From contig JAEMWC010000103.1 in the NCBI GenBank assembly GCA_016490735.1, positions 837,501-901,500 of the forward strand: a DNA stretch of 64,000 nt. Direction: 5' to 3'. Below the pieces are notes generated by a model. That model ran no database searches and was not told the DNA's origin. It saw only the letters and a program-made list of their open reading frames with translations. Shown here in pieces: positions 11,484 to 23,039 of this stretch (its first letter is position 1; every line of letters starts with the position of its first letter). Source of the DNA: Pachyseris speciosa. Lineage: Eukaryota; Cnidaria; Anthozoa; Scleractinia; Pachyseridae. Made by a program: the position numbers and the translations under genes.

Positions 11484-14400
11484 CACTTTATTTAAGTCTC
11501 AAATGTATTTAGCCGAGCACAGATGCTCTACTAATTGGGAAGACTAAATCAAATCAACTCTAAATAAATCAAATGAAATCAAATGCTGGTTTTTGGGGAG
11601 AGGGGAAAATCGGAGTACCCGGAGAAAAACCTCTTGGAGCAGAGTAGAGAACCAACAAACTCAGTCCACATATGACGCCGAGTCCGGGAATCAAACCCGG
11701 GACACATTGGTGGAAGGCGAGCGCTCTCACCACTGCGCCAACTCTGCTCTCCATGGGCAGCTGTTTCAGCTTTGCTAGGTCTCATCAGTATGGCATAGCT
11801 AATGCTCAGGCTCAAGTACCCGCATATGAATAAAACAAGCAGTGAAAACGTTAAGTTGGTGGGATATGGCTGGAGTGACATCCCACAAGCGTTACGTTTT
11901 CACTGCTTGTTTTATTGATATGTGGGTACTGAGCATTAATTACAGTATGTTGCCCAGTTTCACTGCACATCAAAGATAATGCATCTAAACAAATAGCTCA
12001 TTTCATAGGAAATATCCCAAGGAGCAGGATAAGTTTTCACGAGCTTTTAGATTAAAGATGAAAGTAATTAGGGAACCTGTCATCACCAGCTAGTATTTAG
12101 CTGTTCTTGAATTTCAGACGTAAAAATATTAGCCACGATTTAACCTTGCTGTGCCAGTTTCCAGCCAGTAGAGGATACATTGCTCAAAACCTATTTTTGA
12201 AAATTTCAAATGACTGAATGTTAAACTTTATTGCTCAAAAACTTCATGGCCTGTTAGTGTGCACCAAAATAACGCATATGTAGTTGTTGCGGGTGACGGT
12301 CATTGTGGTCATAAAATGGTGAACACCTTCATGATTTGTGATGTAGTCACGAACACTCATTACCCCTACGCCTCCATTTTCAAGTAATTGCTTTGCTTTA
12401 AACACCCAAAGAATGGTCGCTAAGTCGCTTTGTATTTTCAAAAAGAAAAACAAAAATGAGCTATAGGCTGACACTTTGGTTTTCTTCATGCGGTATAAAA
12501 AAAAATTGTTTAAATGGACGGCCGGAAACTGGACTAGTTGGCCGGAAACTGGGCAAGTTAATACTTTGGTGAAAAGAAGCATTATTTATAAGATACCTGC
12601 AGAAGACTGCCAAGCTTTGCATTGTAAAGGTAAGTAAATGTACCATCTTTAAAATTTTCCATGTACTGAAAAGAAGTTGTAGTGCTTGCAATCTTAAGTG
12701 GCCAGAAACTGGGCAACATACTGTAGCTACATGTATGATGCTGATGAGGCCTAACAAAGCTGAAACAGCTGTCCATAGCTGCTAATGCCTGGGCTGCTAA
12801 TGCTTGGGCTCAATCTTTGATTTGGTAGATTTAAGGGGTAATGCCCGCTGCCTTGTGGCCTTAGTGCCCTTAGAGTGGCTTCAGCTTACTTGATCACATT
12901 AATTTGTGAAGTATCCATGTCACTCCAGCCACATCCCACAAGCTTTATGTTTTCATTGCTTGTTTTATTGATATGTGGGCACTTGGGCCTGAGCATTAGC
13001 TATGTCATGCTGATGAGGCTTAACAAGCTGAAACAGCTGTCCATGGCTGCTAATGCTTGGGCTCAATCTTTGATTTGGTAGATTTAAGGGGTAATGAGGC
13101 CTTCCAAGGGGTGGACTGGTGTTGCTAAATGTCACTCATTTACAACTCTGTGTGTTGCTTATTTCATTGGGACAAATGTCGCTGTCGTAAAGAAAACAGA
13201 AGAATGGAAAGTGAATTGTTGCTGTCACAAACTGTCCGTGTTTTCTGCCAATTTCTGTCTTTTGTTGGTGTTTTGGGAGAAGATTGTCACCTGTTTTTGC
13301 AGTCATGTCGGTTAGCAACCGCCGACCGGTTAGCTCAGTGGTAGAGCACCGGACTAGCGTGCGGGAGGTCGGTGGTTCAAACCCCGGTCGGACCAACACT
13401 CAGGGTCTTTAAATAATTGAGGAGATAGTGCTGCCTTTGTAATAACAACTGCAAATGGTTAGACTTTCTAGTCTTCTCGGATAAGGACGATAAACCGTAG
13501 GCCCCGTCTCACAACTCTTCATAATTGATTCTGTGGGACGTAAAAGAACCCACACACTGTTCGAAAAGAGTAGGGGACGTAGTTCCCGGTGTGATGGTCT
13601 ATCTATCATCTGAAAATTAAATGCTCGGAGATATTAGCTGCACAAGCTACTCTAAAATCCGAGGGTAAATAATGTGATGATGTGATGATGATGATGTGAT
13701 GTGTCACTTCTACCCTTGGGAGGCCTAGGTAATGCCCGCTACCATGTGGCCTTGGTACCCAAAGAGTGGCTTCAGCTTACCAGATCATGTTAATTTGTAT
13801 TAATTGGTATGTATCCAGCCACATCCCACAAGATTTACATTTTCAATGCTATGTAAAATTTTATTCTTCTTAAAGTTAGGAGAACTTGGAGTGTGTTTCG
13901 TGGACTTTAAACCATTAAAAAGTACACCACAGCTTCTTTATGCAATTGCATCTCTAGGTAAACCAAGTTAGGTGTTAAATAATAATCTAGCCCACAGGTG
14001 ATTCACAGGCTAGGAATTTTTTGGTGAGATCTGAGATTTTTGAGCAGCCTGCATGCAGTTTTATGTTTTTTTTTGCTGTAAATTATGGAAAGTAAAGCTT
14101 ATTTATTGCGGACCTCGGAGACTAAAGGTGGCTTACATATAGGTATAAAATTTGGATTGCGGACTGGGGATTGCGGATTGAGAATTGTGGACTAGGTAAA
14201 TTCATAAACCCACAAAAAAAATAAAAGAGGATGTTTAGAAATAAATATGACATTGATACAGTGTATTACAATGTATCTGAAATGGTGCTGCACAAGCTTG
14301 TATTGCAAATATTTTCGTTGAACATTGTGTTGAAAGAACTTGTTTGACCATTTAGCTGCATCTCTCAACTTTGGTCTGGATCATATTTCCATCCAACATT

Positions 14401-17400
14401 TTGCATTATGAACAAAATAAAAATTAATGAATGATGATTTAGCCACCCTAACCAATAAAAAGTAACCAAATGAACCACCCAATATCAAAATACTAGCGAT
14501 AATACACAAAAATCGTTTTGTGGAGTGACTCACTTTGTCTGGTATTTTTTCAAACATTGTTTGTCCATTTAGCCAACAATGTTGTGTTTTGATTGCATTT
14601 AAAAGTTACATAATAATCAAATTTTTCATTAAAAAGATAGAGAAAAATATTGCATCGAAGGGGCTCTAATTCCCAATACACTTTGTTTCGAAGATAAGTT
14701 AATCTAATTACTGTCCAAATTTGATTGCCATTGAGTTGTACAGTGATTCTTAAATGTGTCCCTTAATTCAAGACAAATATATAGTTTCTGAAAACAGCTT
14801 TTGAAAAAAATCTTCACTGCACAAACAAACACCGCCCCCAAGCACCTCTATTAACAAGCGACGAATCAATCAACTTTTCCTCCGGTCACCTACTGTGGAA
14901 ATTTTCTGTTTAATTTTATCTCCACACAAACCTTTGTGCTCCAAACAGTTCACTAGTTTATAATTTTGTTCCATACAGAGAATCCTGCCTGGCTTTGACT
15001 CTGGTGCAAATAAGTTATATCCCAATTTCTAGTCAAATAGTCACTCTTTTTTAATGTATTTTTCTGTTTGTTTAAAAGATTGCAGGAAAAAAAAATTTAA
15101 TGGAAAAGAATAACACTGAAAATTTTATACCCTGAATGTACATGGTAATCTTAAAGCAAAACTGAAAACGTTTTTAAAAGATTTACCTTAATTTTTTTAA
15201 ACTTTATGTCATTCATAATTTTGCTTATTCTTTGGCAAATGGAAGTTGGCCCTGAGAACAATTCTCTTTGCCATCCGTACAGTGTGTTGTGCATTTTAGG
15301 CAAAAACTTAGTTCTTTGGGTTCATTTTTTTGTTTATTCACTAAATAGGTGACAGTTCTACCTATAAAAGTACCTTTACAACCCTGATTACTACCATCGC
15401 AGTTGTCATCTTCCTGGTCTCTCTCATAAAGTGGTATTGTGGTGGTGGAGTTTGTAGGAGCAAGGCTCGATTGGATGGTAAGAATTAAAATAAATGTTAT
15501 GATAAATACTCTGTGCAAGTTCCTGGTCTGAGACGAAGTGACAATGTGAACCTGCTTCTTTGAGACTGGTAAATATTAATTAACATGCAAACCTGCAAAT
15601 TTTGTTCACAGATTTTTTAAAATTCATATTTCATGGAATAATTATATCAAAACATTTAACCCTATCAGGTCACTGAGTGTGTAAAGGTTCTTCATTCCAA
15701 TTGCCTGGCGCAAATTTCTCACGCCTAATAGACCCATTTGGCTAACTCAATGTTGTACCCAATTCAAATCTCCTGGGCTTAAGATTCTTTGTGTATTGTA
15801 TTTGCATTATAATGTAGCATTCATATTTAAATGATATGGAAATACCTGGAACAAAACGTTTCAATCCCAAAGGGTTTGAATTGGTCATCAAATGAAGAAT
15901 GATCCTGGCAGTTGTGAACGCAATTTATGCAATTGCGTAAAGAAGCCTGAAAAAAAATTCAGGACTTCAACGGGGTTTTGATCCTGTAACCTCGCGATTA
16001 CCGGTGCAATGCTCTAACCAACTGTCTTATGAAGCCACTGACGTTGGGAGCATGTCAATTATTGTTTGAATTGGGTACAACATTGAGTAAGCCAATGGGT
16101 CTATTGTTATAGAAATGCAATTTAATAATTTGCAGCCACATGTTATGGCTGGTACAGTGAAGCTGGCTAATTACCTACATTGTTGTAGAGTTTGAAAATG
16201 GTTTACAGACAAGTGGACTAGGAGACTACCAGCTTGGTTACTGCAGATTTTTCAGATTCTGAGGAAATCTTTTTACATTAAATACCATGGCTGTATTAAA
16301 TGTTGTGTTGTTTAATGTTGCATTCAAGTTTACACCCATTGCAAACTTAATTGCAATTTCGTACATGTACATGTATGTATAAATTTACTGATCATAAACC
16401 TAGGGAAAGTTCAACTGTTTACCACTCTACAATAATTTATTTCACACATATTCTTTTGGATATTCCACAAAAGGGGCGTACATCGCTTTTTTGCGTTAAA
16501 ATCCAAAATATCTCTAAACTCACTCTGCTGTGGCATATGGACAGGAAATGGTGTCAGAAATAAAGTTCTGGACTAATACTTTGTGACTAGAAAGCTAGGA
16601 TCTGAAGGATTAGCTTATGACTCAAGAAACAGAAACAAAAGGATGTGATGCATGGTTGATTTCTTTTGTTTTGAGTTGGTTCAATTTTAGGCAAACGTCA
16701 TATGCTAATTAGCTGAATCCAGGCCTTTAAATCACAATAAGTGCAAAAAATTCATTTCTGACACCATAACCAGTCTGTATGCCAAAGTAGAGTGAATATA
16801 GAGAAATTTGGATTTTAAGAGAAAAAATAATATATGCCACTTTTTTTGCGGAATACCCGTCAATTGTATTGAATATTAGGGTTATTTGATATTTGGAGAG
16901 ATTTCATGTAATATTTGATTAATTGGTATTATATTTACAAAATTGAGAAGACATAACAGTTACTGTAATATTATTAATTTACAGATTGAAATTTGAAAAA
17001 ATTTAAACATAGTAATAAATCCATATGTAGAAAAGCTAGAACTGTGGTGATATGAGTGGCTAAAAATGTTCTGTGTGGTAAGTTATTTGTTAAAAAACTT
17101 AAACTGTCTTTGTCAAGTTTTATTACCTTTTAGCTCTTAAAGATAGATCTTTCAGCTTTTGTCTTTTGTTCCAAAAAATCCAGCTGCCTTATTGCATGCT
17201 CTCTGCTGCAGGGAAGACTGTGATTGTTACAGGTGCAAACACAGGAATAGGCAAGGAAACTGCTTTAGATTTTGCCAAGAGAGGTGCAAGGGTGATTTTG
17301 GCTTGCCGAAATGAGGAGAAGGCCTCTAAAGCTGCAAAGGATATCATTGCTGAAACTGGGAGTGATAAAGTTCTGGTCAGAATTGTTGATCTGTCGTCAT

Positions 17401-19850
17401 TTGAGTCTGTGAGAGCCTTTGCAAAGCTCATTAATGAAACAGAGGAAAGGCTTGACATCCTTGTCAACAATGCAGGACTGGGTGGAGGTTATCGAGTGAC
17501 TAAGGATGGCTATGAAAGTGTCTTTCAAGTGAACTATGTCAGCCATTTTCTCTTGACCTTACTTCTGATGGAGAAATTGAAGAAGTCAGCACCAAGTCGC
17601 ATTGTCAATGTCTCCTCACGACTGGGTGAATCTAAAGAAGTGAATCTAAAGCTTCATGATTTTGTACTGTCAAAGGAGACATGCGATCCATTTAAACGTT
17701 ATGCTGAATCGAAGCTTGCACAAGTTGTGTTTACAAGGGAGTTAGGTCTGCGATTGGAAGGTCAGTGAAGAATATATTTTTCTTACTACTGTTGAACCCC
17801 TCCATAGTGCCCACCTGGGGAGAGAGGTGAGTGGCTATTGTGGAGAGGTGGCCATAGGGGTAGGGGGTAGGGGTGTAATATGACACCTTTTTTGAGGAGG
17901 AGTAGTAAAACAGTTTGGTTTTGAAACTTCCTATTTTAGCATATGATTGCATAACAATCAAAATGTGTCAATAAAATATAATCCAAATGTTCATAACAGA
18001 ATAAAGTAGTAAGGTACAGTAAGTACATGAGTGTGTGCATCATTCACTTCTAATACGACAGACTGTGATGTGAGTCACACTCATTACTGGACTTGTCTGT
18101 TCCGGCAAATTAGTCATAATTATTCAATTTCATGTGATCAGGTTTATGTGTCGCATATTTTCATGTAGAATTATTCTCAGAGTATAGGAGCATTCAGTTT
18201 GGAGTGCAGTCAAATATTCTATCTGTATTCTACGTTTACCCTGAAATAGAGAGTGAAAAGTTCACGTTTTGTTTTCTGTATATTTCACCGAATTTTGATT
18301 ACGTCTTTCATTACTGTAATCTATTAAAAACTGAACTAAGGATATCAGATTTCCAGCACTTTCATTGGCTAGCCGCACAGTCTCACAGCTCATATACCTG
18401 GACTACCTTATATGGTCAATGAACGCTTCAGCAAATATCTAAGCTCAATAAAATTTTTCCCTCGAAACGGCAGCCATTAAAACATTAGTCGTCTCGCAGT
18501 GGAATTAACGAGTAAGAAATTTCCAAACTGGAACCGAAATACAAACGGAATTCAACTTTTCATTGCTGAGTGTTTTAGAACGACAAGAAACAGTGCTGGG
18601 GTCGTGTTAAAAAAATTCTTGCAGCGCTAAGAAAATTTTCCACGCTGTTGATGTTTTAGCTAATAGCAAAACGCACTCTTTCATATTTACGGAGTTACCG
18701 AAAGAGTTTTTGAACTTAACTAAACGAAATTGAAAATATGTATTCAACAACAAGTGTCACAGGCTTACGGGCCAGTCTAATCAAAACAAACTGAACAAAC
18801 ATGAACTTCAGCTAAAATTTGCAGCAATAATCCACTATTGAAAATCTCTCCCGCGATCAGTGACACTTTTTAAAAATTACACACATTAATAATGTTCTGA
18901 CCTGCACTCGATGCAATGTATCAATCACCAGCTTCAAACTTTCCGCTTACAGATATGATGTTTTGTAAAAAATGAGAAGAATCGCCGTTCTTGTTGTTTT
19001 TGTTATTCTGTTCGGCTGCGGTTCCAGTTTTTGTTCCATGCATCGAGACAAATTTCTTTAATCCATTTCTTGAAGCGTAACCTGGACATTTGTCTTGCTT
19101 ATCCCTCGTATATCTTGTTTCCGACCAGGTTTGATGAGACAATGTTCCAATCCATCAAAATTAATTGAAACGGTGTCTTCATTTTGATGAAATTCGCCCA
19201 TGGTGCTGTTGTTTTGATGTATTCGCTTCTTTCGGCTCGTACATCTCCGTGAATGCCGTTCCACCCTCACTGAGCAATGATTGAATATTTTTTACCACAC
19301 TACTGACCATTTATCGGTGGATGAACTGCAAACAGAGGAAGTCGAGGCGGCTGGCAGTCAGGTCCCTTCCTCTTCCCGACTTATCTAGGAAGATCGAAGG
19401 GCCTCTGCTCGCAGGGTAATTTTGCCATAGTCTTTGCAGTTTGCATCCCCTCCAGTTATGTCACAATCACTTGCATGGCTACTTGTTCCCAAGCCATCGA
19501 GCCTATACCAAAAGAGGACTGTTAATGTTTCAACAGGTACTGGAGTAACGGTATATTCTCTCCATCCTGGGGCTGTCAAGTCTGAAATTTGGCGTTACTG
19601 GAAACTTTTACAAAGGCCACCTGTCAAGCAGATATTCCAGTTTTTGATGTTCCTTTTTTTCAAGGACTGCAAGCAGGGCGCACAGACCTCAATCTATTGT
19701 TCAGTTGCAGATGAATTAGCTGGTGTAACAGGGCTTTACTATGCTGATTGCAAAGTCAAGGAAGGCAATCCTCTTGCTAAAGATGCTGGTTTGGCAAAGA
19801 AGCTTTGGGAGGCCAGTGAGCGGATAACTGGAGAAAGCTGGAAGCACTGA
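10642..19850 (+). CDS. Membrane-anchored short-chain dehydrogenase/reductase, retinol dehydrogenase 11-14-like (gene 1, four exons)
   Basis: Predicted NADP-dependent oxidoreductase of the classical SDR fold, probably acting on retinoids or similar lipid aldehydes at the endoplasmic reticulum. Exons 10642-10723, 15349-15477, 17212-17760 and 19537-19850 join in frame (1,074 nt, 357 aa) through GT/AG introns, all phase 1. Exon 1 gives a hydrophobic signal or anchor. Exon 2 adds a membrane helix followed by YCGGGVCRSKARLDG, like the segment before the Rossmann fold in vertebrate RDH12. Exon 3 holds the cofactor motif TGANTGIG, the NNAG motif, the SS of VNVSS and the catalytic YAESK (YxxxK). Exon 4 is the C-terminal substrate-binding part, with LHPGAVKS. 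The paralogue at 25188-33425 has matching exon sizes. Substrate preference cannot be read from sequence. The exon model is my inference. Confidence 0.8.
10806..11254. mobile_element. 449-bp MITE, copy 2 of 3, inside gene 1 intron 1
   Basis: It starts CAGGGGCACCCAACGA and ends CGTTGGGTACGCCTG. The right flank continues GGTAATGCGC exactly as in copy 1 and stays homologous to about 11416. The left flank is unrelated from the first base of the element. Copy 2 therefore looks like a segmental copy of the copy-1 locus with a breakpoint at the left TIR, not an independent insertion. Confidence 0.7.
11416..11482. repeat. (AAT)n microsatellite truncating a SINE copy
   Basis: About 22 AAT units with one interruption. 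It replaces the SINE body just after the GTGGCCCGG of the tRNA-like head at 11360-11416, so the tract either grew from or inserted into the SINE. Confidence 0.9.
11583..11760 (-). mobile_element. tRNA-derived SINE, reverse orientation
   Basis: Reverse complement of the family at 8985-9250. It carries CGGAGTACCCGGAGAAAAAC and the box B complement GGGAATCAAACCCGGGACAC, followed by GGTGGAAGGCGAGCGC. This copy preserves the tRNA-like head better than the other two. Confidence 0.65.
11780..13110. repeat. Cluster of related repeats in gene 1 intron 1
   Basis: The block with AAGCTGAAACAGCTGTCCAT, GCTAATGCTTGGGCTCAATC and GATTTAAGGGGTAATG occurs at 12745-12845 and again at 13019-13098. Parts recur inverted at 11750-11880 and degenerate at 13735-13850. 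At 11815-11930 inverted arms around AAACAAGCAGTGAAAACGTT form a hairpin. This is an interspersed family amplified locally. No coding function is seen. Confidence 0.55.
13318..13700 (+). mobile_element. tRNA-derived SINE with long body
   Basis: The head at 13322-13396 keeps box A-like TAGCTCAGTGGTAGAGCA and box B-like GGTTCAAACCCCGG. The body contains CAGGGTCTTTAAATAATTGA and GGGACGTAAAAGAACCCACA, and the tail is (GATGAT)n-rich. A diverged copy lies at 29268-29570 and an inverted relative at 27395-27750. The anticodon stem does not pair well, so this is a SINE and not a working tRNA gene. Confidence 0.65.
13851..15348. other. Rest of gene 1 intron 1; nothing recognised
   Basis: AT-rich intron sequence. 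I looked for an extra ShK-type exon matching the one in gene 2 and found none. Confidence 0.4.
15349..15477 (+). CDS. Gene 1, exon 2 (membrane helix)
   Basis: The acceptor CTAAATAG precedes 15349 and the donor GTAAGA follows 15477. The exon is 129 nt and phase 1 on both sides. It encodes a hydrophobic helix (about IAVVIFLVSLI) and then KWYCGGGVCRSKARLDG, the RDH-type linker into the Rossmann domain. The antisense frame that looks like a small secreted cysteine-rich protein is its shadow. Confidence 0.75.
15727..16105. mobile_element. TIR element carrying a tRNA-like sequence, gene 1 intron 2
   Basis: Arms of about 40 bp match in inverted orientation: AATAGACCCATTTGGCTAAC at the left, and GCCAATGGGTCTATT preceded by TACAACATTGAGTAA at the right. 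Between them, on the minus strand, is a tRNA-like segment (about 15965-16045) with GTTGGTTAGAGCATTGCACC and a GATCAAAACCCCG box-B-like part. It may be a MITE that captured a tRNA or SINE head. No TSD was identified. Confidence 0.6.
16106..17211. other. Gene 1 intron 2, right part; nothing recognised
   Basis: AT-rich intron sequence with no exon-like frame before the acceptor at 17210-17211. Confidence 0.4.
17212..17760 (+). CDS. Gene 1, exon 3 (SDR catalytic core)
   Basis: 549 nt and phase 1 at both ends. It encodes the Rossmann core: TGANTGIG at the N-terminus, LACRNEEK after beta-2, NNAGLGGG, VNVSS and YAESK. The acceptor is CTGCAG and the donor GTCAGT. Together with exon 4 it is the most secure coding region in the left half of the window. 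Confidence 0.9.
17761..19536. other. Gene 1 intron 3; nothing recognised
   Basis: 1.8 kb of intron sequence without a recognised element. Minus-strand frames at 18921-19270 have no domain. Confidence 0.4.
19537..19850 (+). CDS. Gene 1, exon 4 (SDR C-terminus)
   Basis: Begins after TTTCAACAG in phase 1, encodes TGVTVYSLHPGAVKSEIWR and then the C-terminal helices, and ends at TGA. It is 314 nt, against 317 nt for the last exon of gene 2. The reading upstream of 19537 is intron. Confidence 0.88.
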
Positions 19851-20510
19851 AAGGGATGCTTATAATAATGACGATGATAGTTAGTATTAATTACAATTTA
19901 TTTTTTTTATTCCATAAAATGTTCAAATGCACATAAAAATTCTATAAAATGCTTAAAGTGCTATATTGCAATGATTACAACCTACGAAACACCAACCTAC
20001 AATTAAAATAGGCAGTCGAGGACTGCGTGTAGCTACTGTTGAAGTTTTTTTTTCTTTTTCATGAGAAAGGGGTGCCACACGTTTGTCAGTAGTTATTCTT
20101 GAATCACACGAGTCACGCAACCCAGCGTTGTCTGATCTGAGATTTCTCTCAGTTCAGTAGTAGAAATTAATGTCATATCTATATCCTTTACGCTACTTTA
20201 AATTTGTCCGGAGAAAGAATTCTTGTCGATTTAAGGCTCATTTACTGGAATTCGAGAACTCGGAGCAATTTCGGAATACCCGGCCATTTCCATGTGTCGG
20301 AGGCTTTTGAAGAACGAGGGATATGACAATGAAAAAACTGTAATACTTTAGCAAGGACCACAGTTGCAAAATAGAAGAGCCGGATCCTGTAATAGACCTA
20401 ACCAGCTATAAAATGGTAAACTAAAAGCGGTAAAAAACAAACAATAAATGTCTGTTAGTGTCTGTCTCTATGTAAGTATGTCTTTATCCAAGAATTGCTG
20501 TCATGGAGAG

Positions 20511-21172
20511 TGCTTACCATTTGAATGAAATTTTCGATGGATTTTTTTTACAAATGAAACTACACTAATTTCGCACCAAGGAAACGGAACGGATTGAACC
20601 GTATCATTTGATCCGAAGAAGTTTCGGATGCCGGGGTGGGCCGGGGTCTGGGTATCAACGAAAAACAAAGGAGTTTCACCGTGAGGAGCCTGGTAATTGT
20701 GGACTTTCCGGGCATTCCGGTCAAAAGCGAGAAAAAGGTAATACCTCGAAAGGTATTACCTTTTTTCCGAAAACATTCCACCAGGATGAACCATTCCATT
20801 TGAATTCTTCCCGGAATTACCGGGTTTTGCATCCAAATGGTAAGCGCTCGGAGACTTGGGGTGATTACCATTTGTCAGAAAAATCCGGATGGACTGACCG
20901 TTGAATAATGTTAAGCAATTTTCCGAATTTGCCGACCAACCGGATGAGAGCGGCGCTTGCCATTTACTGCAAGGCGTTCCGTCATGCGCACTCACTGGTT
21001 CTGGCACAAAAGGACCTGGAAACGGAACGATTCGCTCAAATCGTAAGCAATTTTCCGAAATTCCGTTCTGGAGGTTGTCCGCAATTTCCGAAAAGATTTT
21101 CCGTTAAATTACCTTACCATTGGACTTCAAACCGAAATTTCCGAATTTTTCTGACGAATGGATTGCACCCTT
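20511..21172. mobile_element. Degenerate copies of the GTGCTTACCATTTG MITE
   Basis: GTGCTTACCATTTG starts near 20511 and related blocks follow. A second unit runs from about 20866 (GATTACCATTTGTCAGAAAA) to about 21172. Both share with the intact copy at 22027-22363 the phrases GACCGTTGAATAATG, TTACTGCAAGGCGT and CAAACCGAAATTTCCG. The units are rearranged and mutated. Open frames here are not conserved between copies. Confidence 0.6.
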
Positions 21173-21830
21173 GGTTTCTTAAGTTTTATCTTTTCCTTTG
21201 CAATATTTTAAATAGTGTCAGTTAGTCTGTTTTGAAAGTGGATAATTAACATGAAACATCTTGCATTTGAACTGCTCTAACTGTTGCAATTGTGTATGGG
21301 ACTTGAGCAGCAAAAAAAGAGCAGAAAAAAAGTAGACTGGAATTAGATTCAAGCTCGTGACAACGTGCTTGAAGTATACCTGAGCTATCACTAGCCAGCT
21401 ACAGTTGCACTTTGTGGGAGCTAGTTATTTAGTGAGTTATAAATGATGATGATAAAGCAGATGCTTTGTATAGCATTGCTTGACAGAGAGACGGTCAGGA
21501 GAACTGGACTTGGACACTCGAAGCCATTTCCCCTGGGACCAACAGTTCACAGGGATCCAACCCTCCCCATCTCTGGTCCACCCCGAGGAGAATTCAGTTG
21601 GAGCAAGTTGGAAGTAAAGTTATTTCATGAAAAGCTTGTACTTTGGATGTTTCTCTAAAGACAACACAGAATGTCTATTTAATCGTGAGACTTGCGGGTT
21701 GAATTGTGGTTGTTACCATCTAGAACGTTCAGTGGTTCGCTGTATCGGCTGTAACGGTTTACGGTCAGATCGCTCCACGTTAGATCGCTCCAAAAGTTAG
21801 ATCACCCCACACAAGAATTAACTGTAAAAT

Positions 21831-22490
21831 TAGCCTCCTTCGCAGACGTCTTTGGCCTCGTCACGCGTTCCTTGCCCACGAACGTCTGCTGAACTGAGCT
21901 GCCACTTCCGTTCGTCGGCGGTTAGCCTTTGTTTTGAAGAAACCAATAACGACCTTCGTAAGAATGGAAATCGACACCCGATTCACGTGCATCGTCTGTG
22001 AAAATAATCCAGGGGTCGAAGTCCTAGGGTGCTTACCATTTGCCAGAAAAATCCGGATGGAATGACCGTTGAATAATGGTAAGCGATTTTCCGAATTTAC
22101 TGACCAACCGGATGAGATTGGAGCTTACCATTTACTGCAAGGCGTACCGTCATGCGCACTCACTCATTCTGGCGCAAAAGGACCTGGAAAGGGAACGGTT
22201 CGGTCAAATGGTAAGCAATTTTCCTAAATTACGTTCCGAACGGGAAAAGAGGACTACCTCTGGAGGTTGTCCACAATTTCCGAAAATATTTTCCGGAAAA
22301 TTACCTTACCATTTGACTTCAAACCGAAATTTCCGGATTTTTCTGACAAATGGTAAGCACCCCTACTTTCCATAAATTGGAAAACGAACTATGATTGGCC
22401 AACCGCCGCGAACGGAAATGGTAGTTCAGTTCAGCAGACGTTCGTGGGAAAGGAACGCGTGACGAGCCCAAAGACGTCTGCGAAGGAGGC
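21831..22490. mobile_element. Mutator-like MITE with about 10-bp target duplication, host of a nested MITE
   Basis: Inverted ends GCCTCCTTCGCAGACGTC at the left and its complement at 22473-22490, with further arm matches around GAACGTCTGCTGAACTGA. ACTGTAAAAT flanks both sides, consistent with the 9-10 bp TSD typical of Mutator elements. A second MITE (22027-22363) sits inside. A relative with the same terminal word lies at 27774-28154. Confidence 0.65.
22027..22363. mobile_element. 337-bp MITE with GGGTGCTTACCATTTG ends, nested
   Basis: Starts GGGTGCTTACCATTTG and ends CAAATGGTAAGCACCC. The inverted match extends inward through CAGAAAAATCCGG. CTA is found on both outer sides, compatible with a 3-bp TSD. 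It interrupts the Mutator-like element at 21831-22490 and so is the younger of the two. Confidence 0.7.
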
Positions 22491-23039
22491 CACTGTAAAA
22501 TAGACAGTTAGTACAACAATTATGTTTTCTAATCCAAAGAACAAACAACAATTATCATAAACTATGCATCAACGAATTTACACTGCAAGTCGAGTTTAAC
22601 ATCCAACATAAATTTTTACGAACGGGACAATGATCGAGAACGCTTCCAATTGACTTGTTTACGTTCTCGTTATCATCACTAGATCATGCAAAAATAAGTT
22701 AAATATTTTGTGTTCTATTAAACGTAGAGAGTCCGTTCAAATTCGTGCCTGAAGCTAAAAAACTAAACTTGTGGACGGACGTGTAATAACCCACATTATA
22801 TTGGTCATTGCTTTTATTTATTTGGTGGCTCCTAAAGGAGCCGTTTGTGCTTTTGCTGTCTGTGCTGTTGCTGTTATTGTCACTTCTCAAACAGGACCGT
22901 TCAGGTAGGAACAGGCTTTTAGCAGCTGTTTGGCTGATTTCTCTTGCGCTTCGTACTCCTCCCAGGGAGCGAATATTTTGGCTTGAAGGTCGCGGTACTT
23001 TCGACGCTGAATTATGCGGAGCTTCGATAATCTTTATTT
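22491..23039. other. No gene recognised
   Basis: AT-rich spacer. A leucine-rich frame at 22808-23041 is low complexity and has no domain support. Confidence 0.35.

Noticed and set aside
13322..13396. Possible functional tRNA gene
   Set aside because: Box A and B are good, but the anticodon stem does not pair and the segment is the head of a SINE with diverged relatives elsewhere.
15225..15518. Minus-strand frame resembling a secreted cysteine-rich protein with a signal peptide
   Set aside because: The opposite strand carries the RDH membrane exon with correct splice sites and phases at 15349-15477; the minus frame is its antisense shadow.
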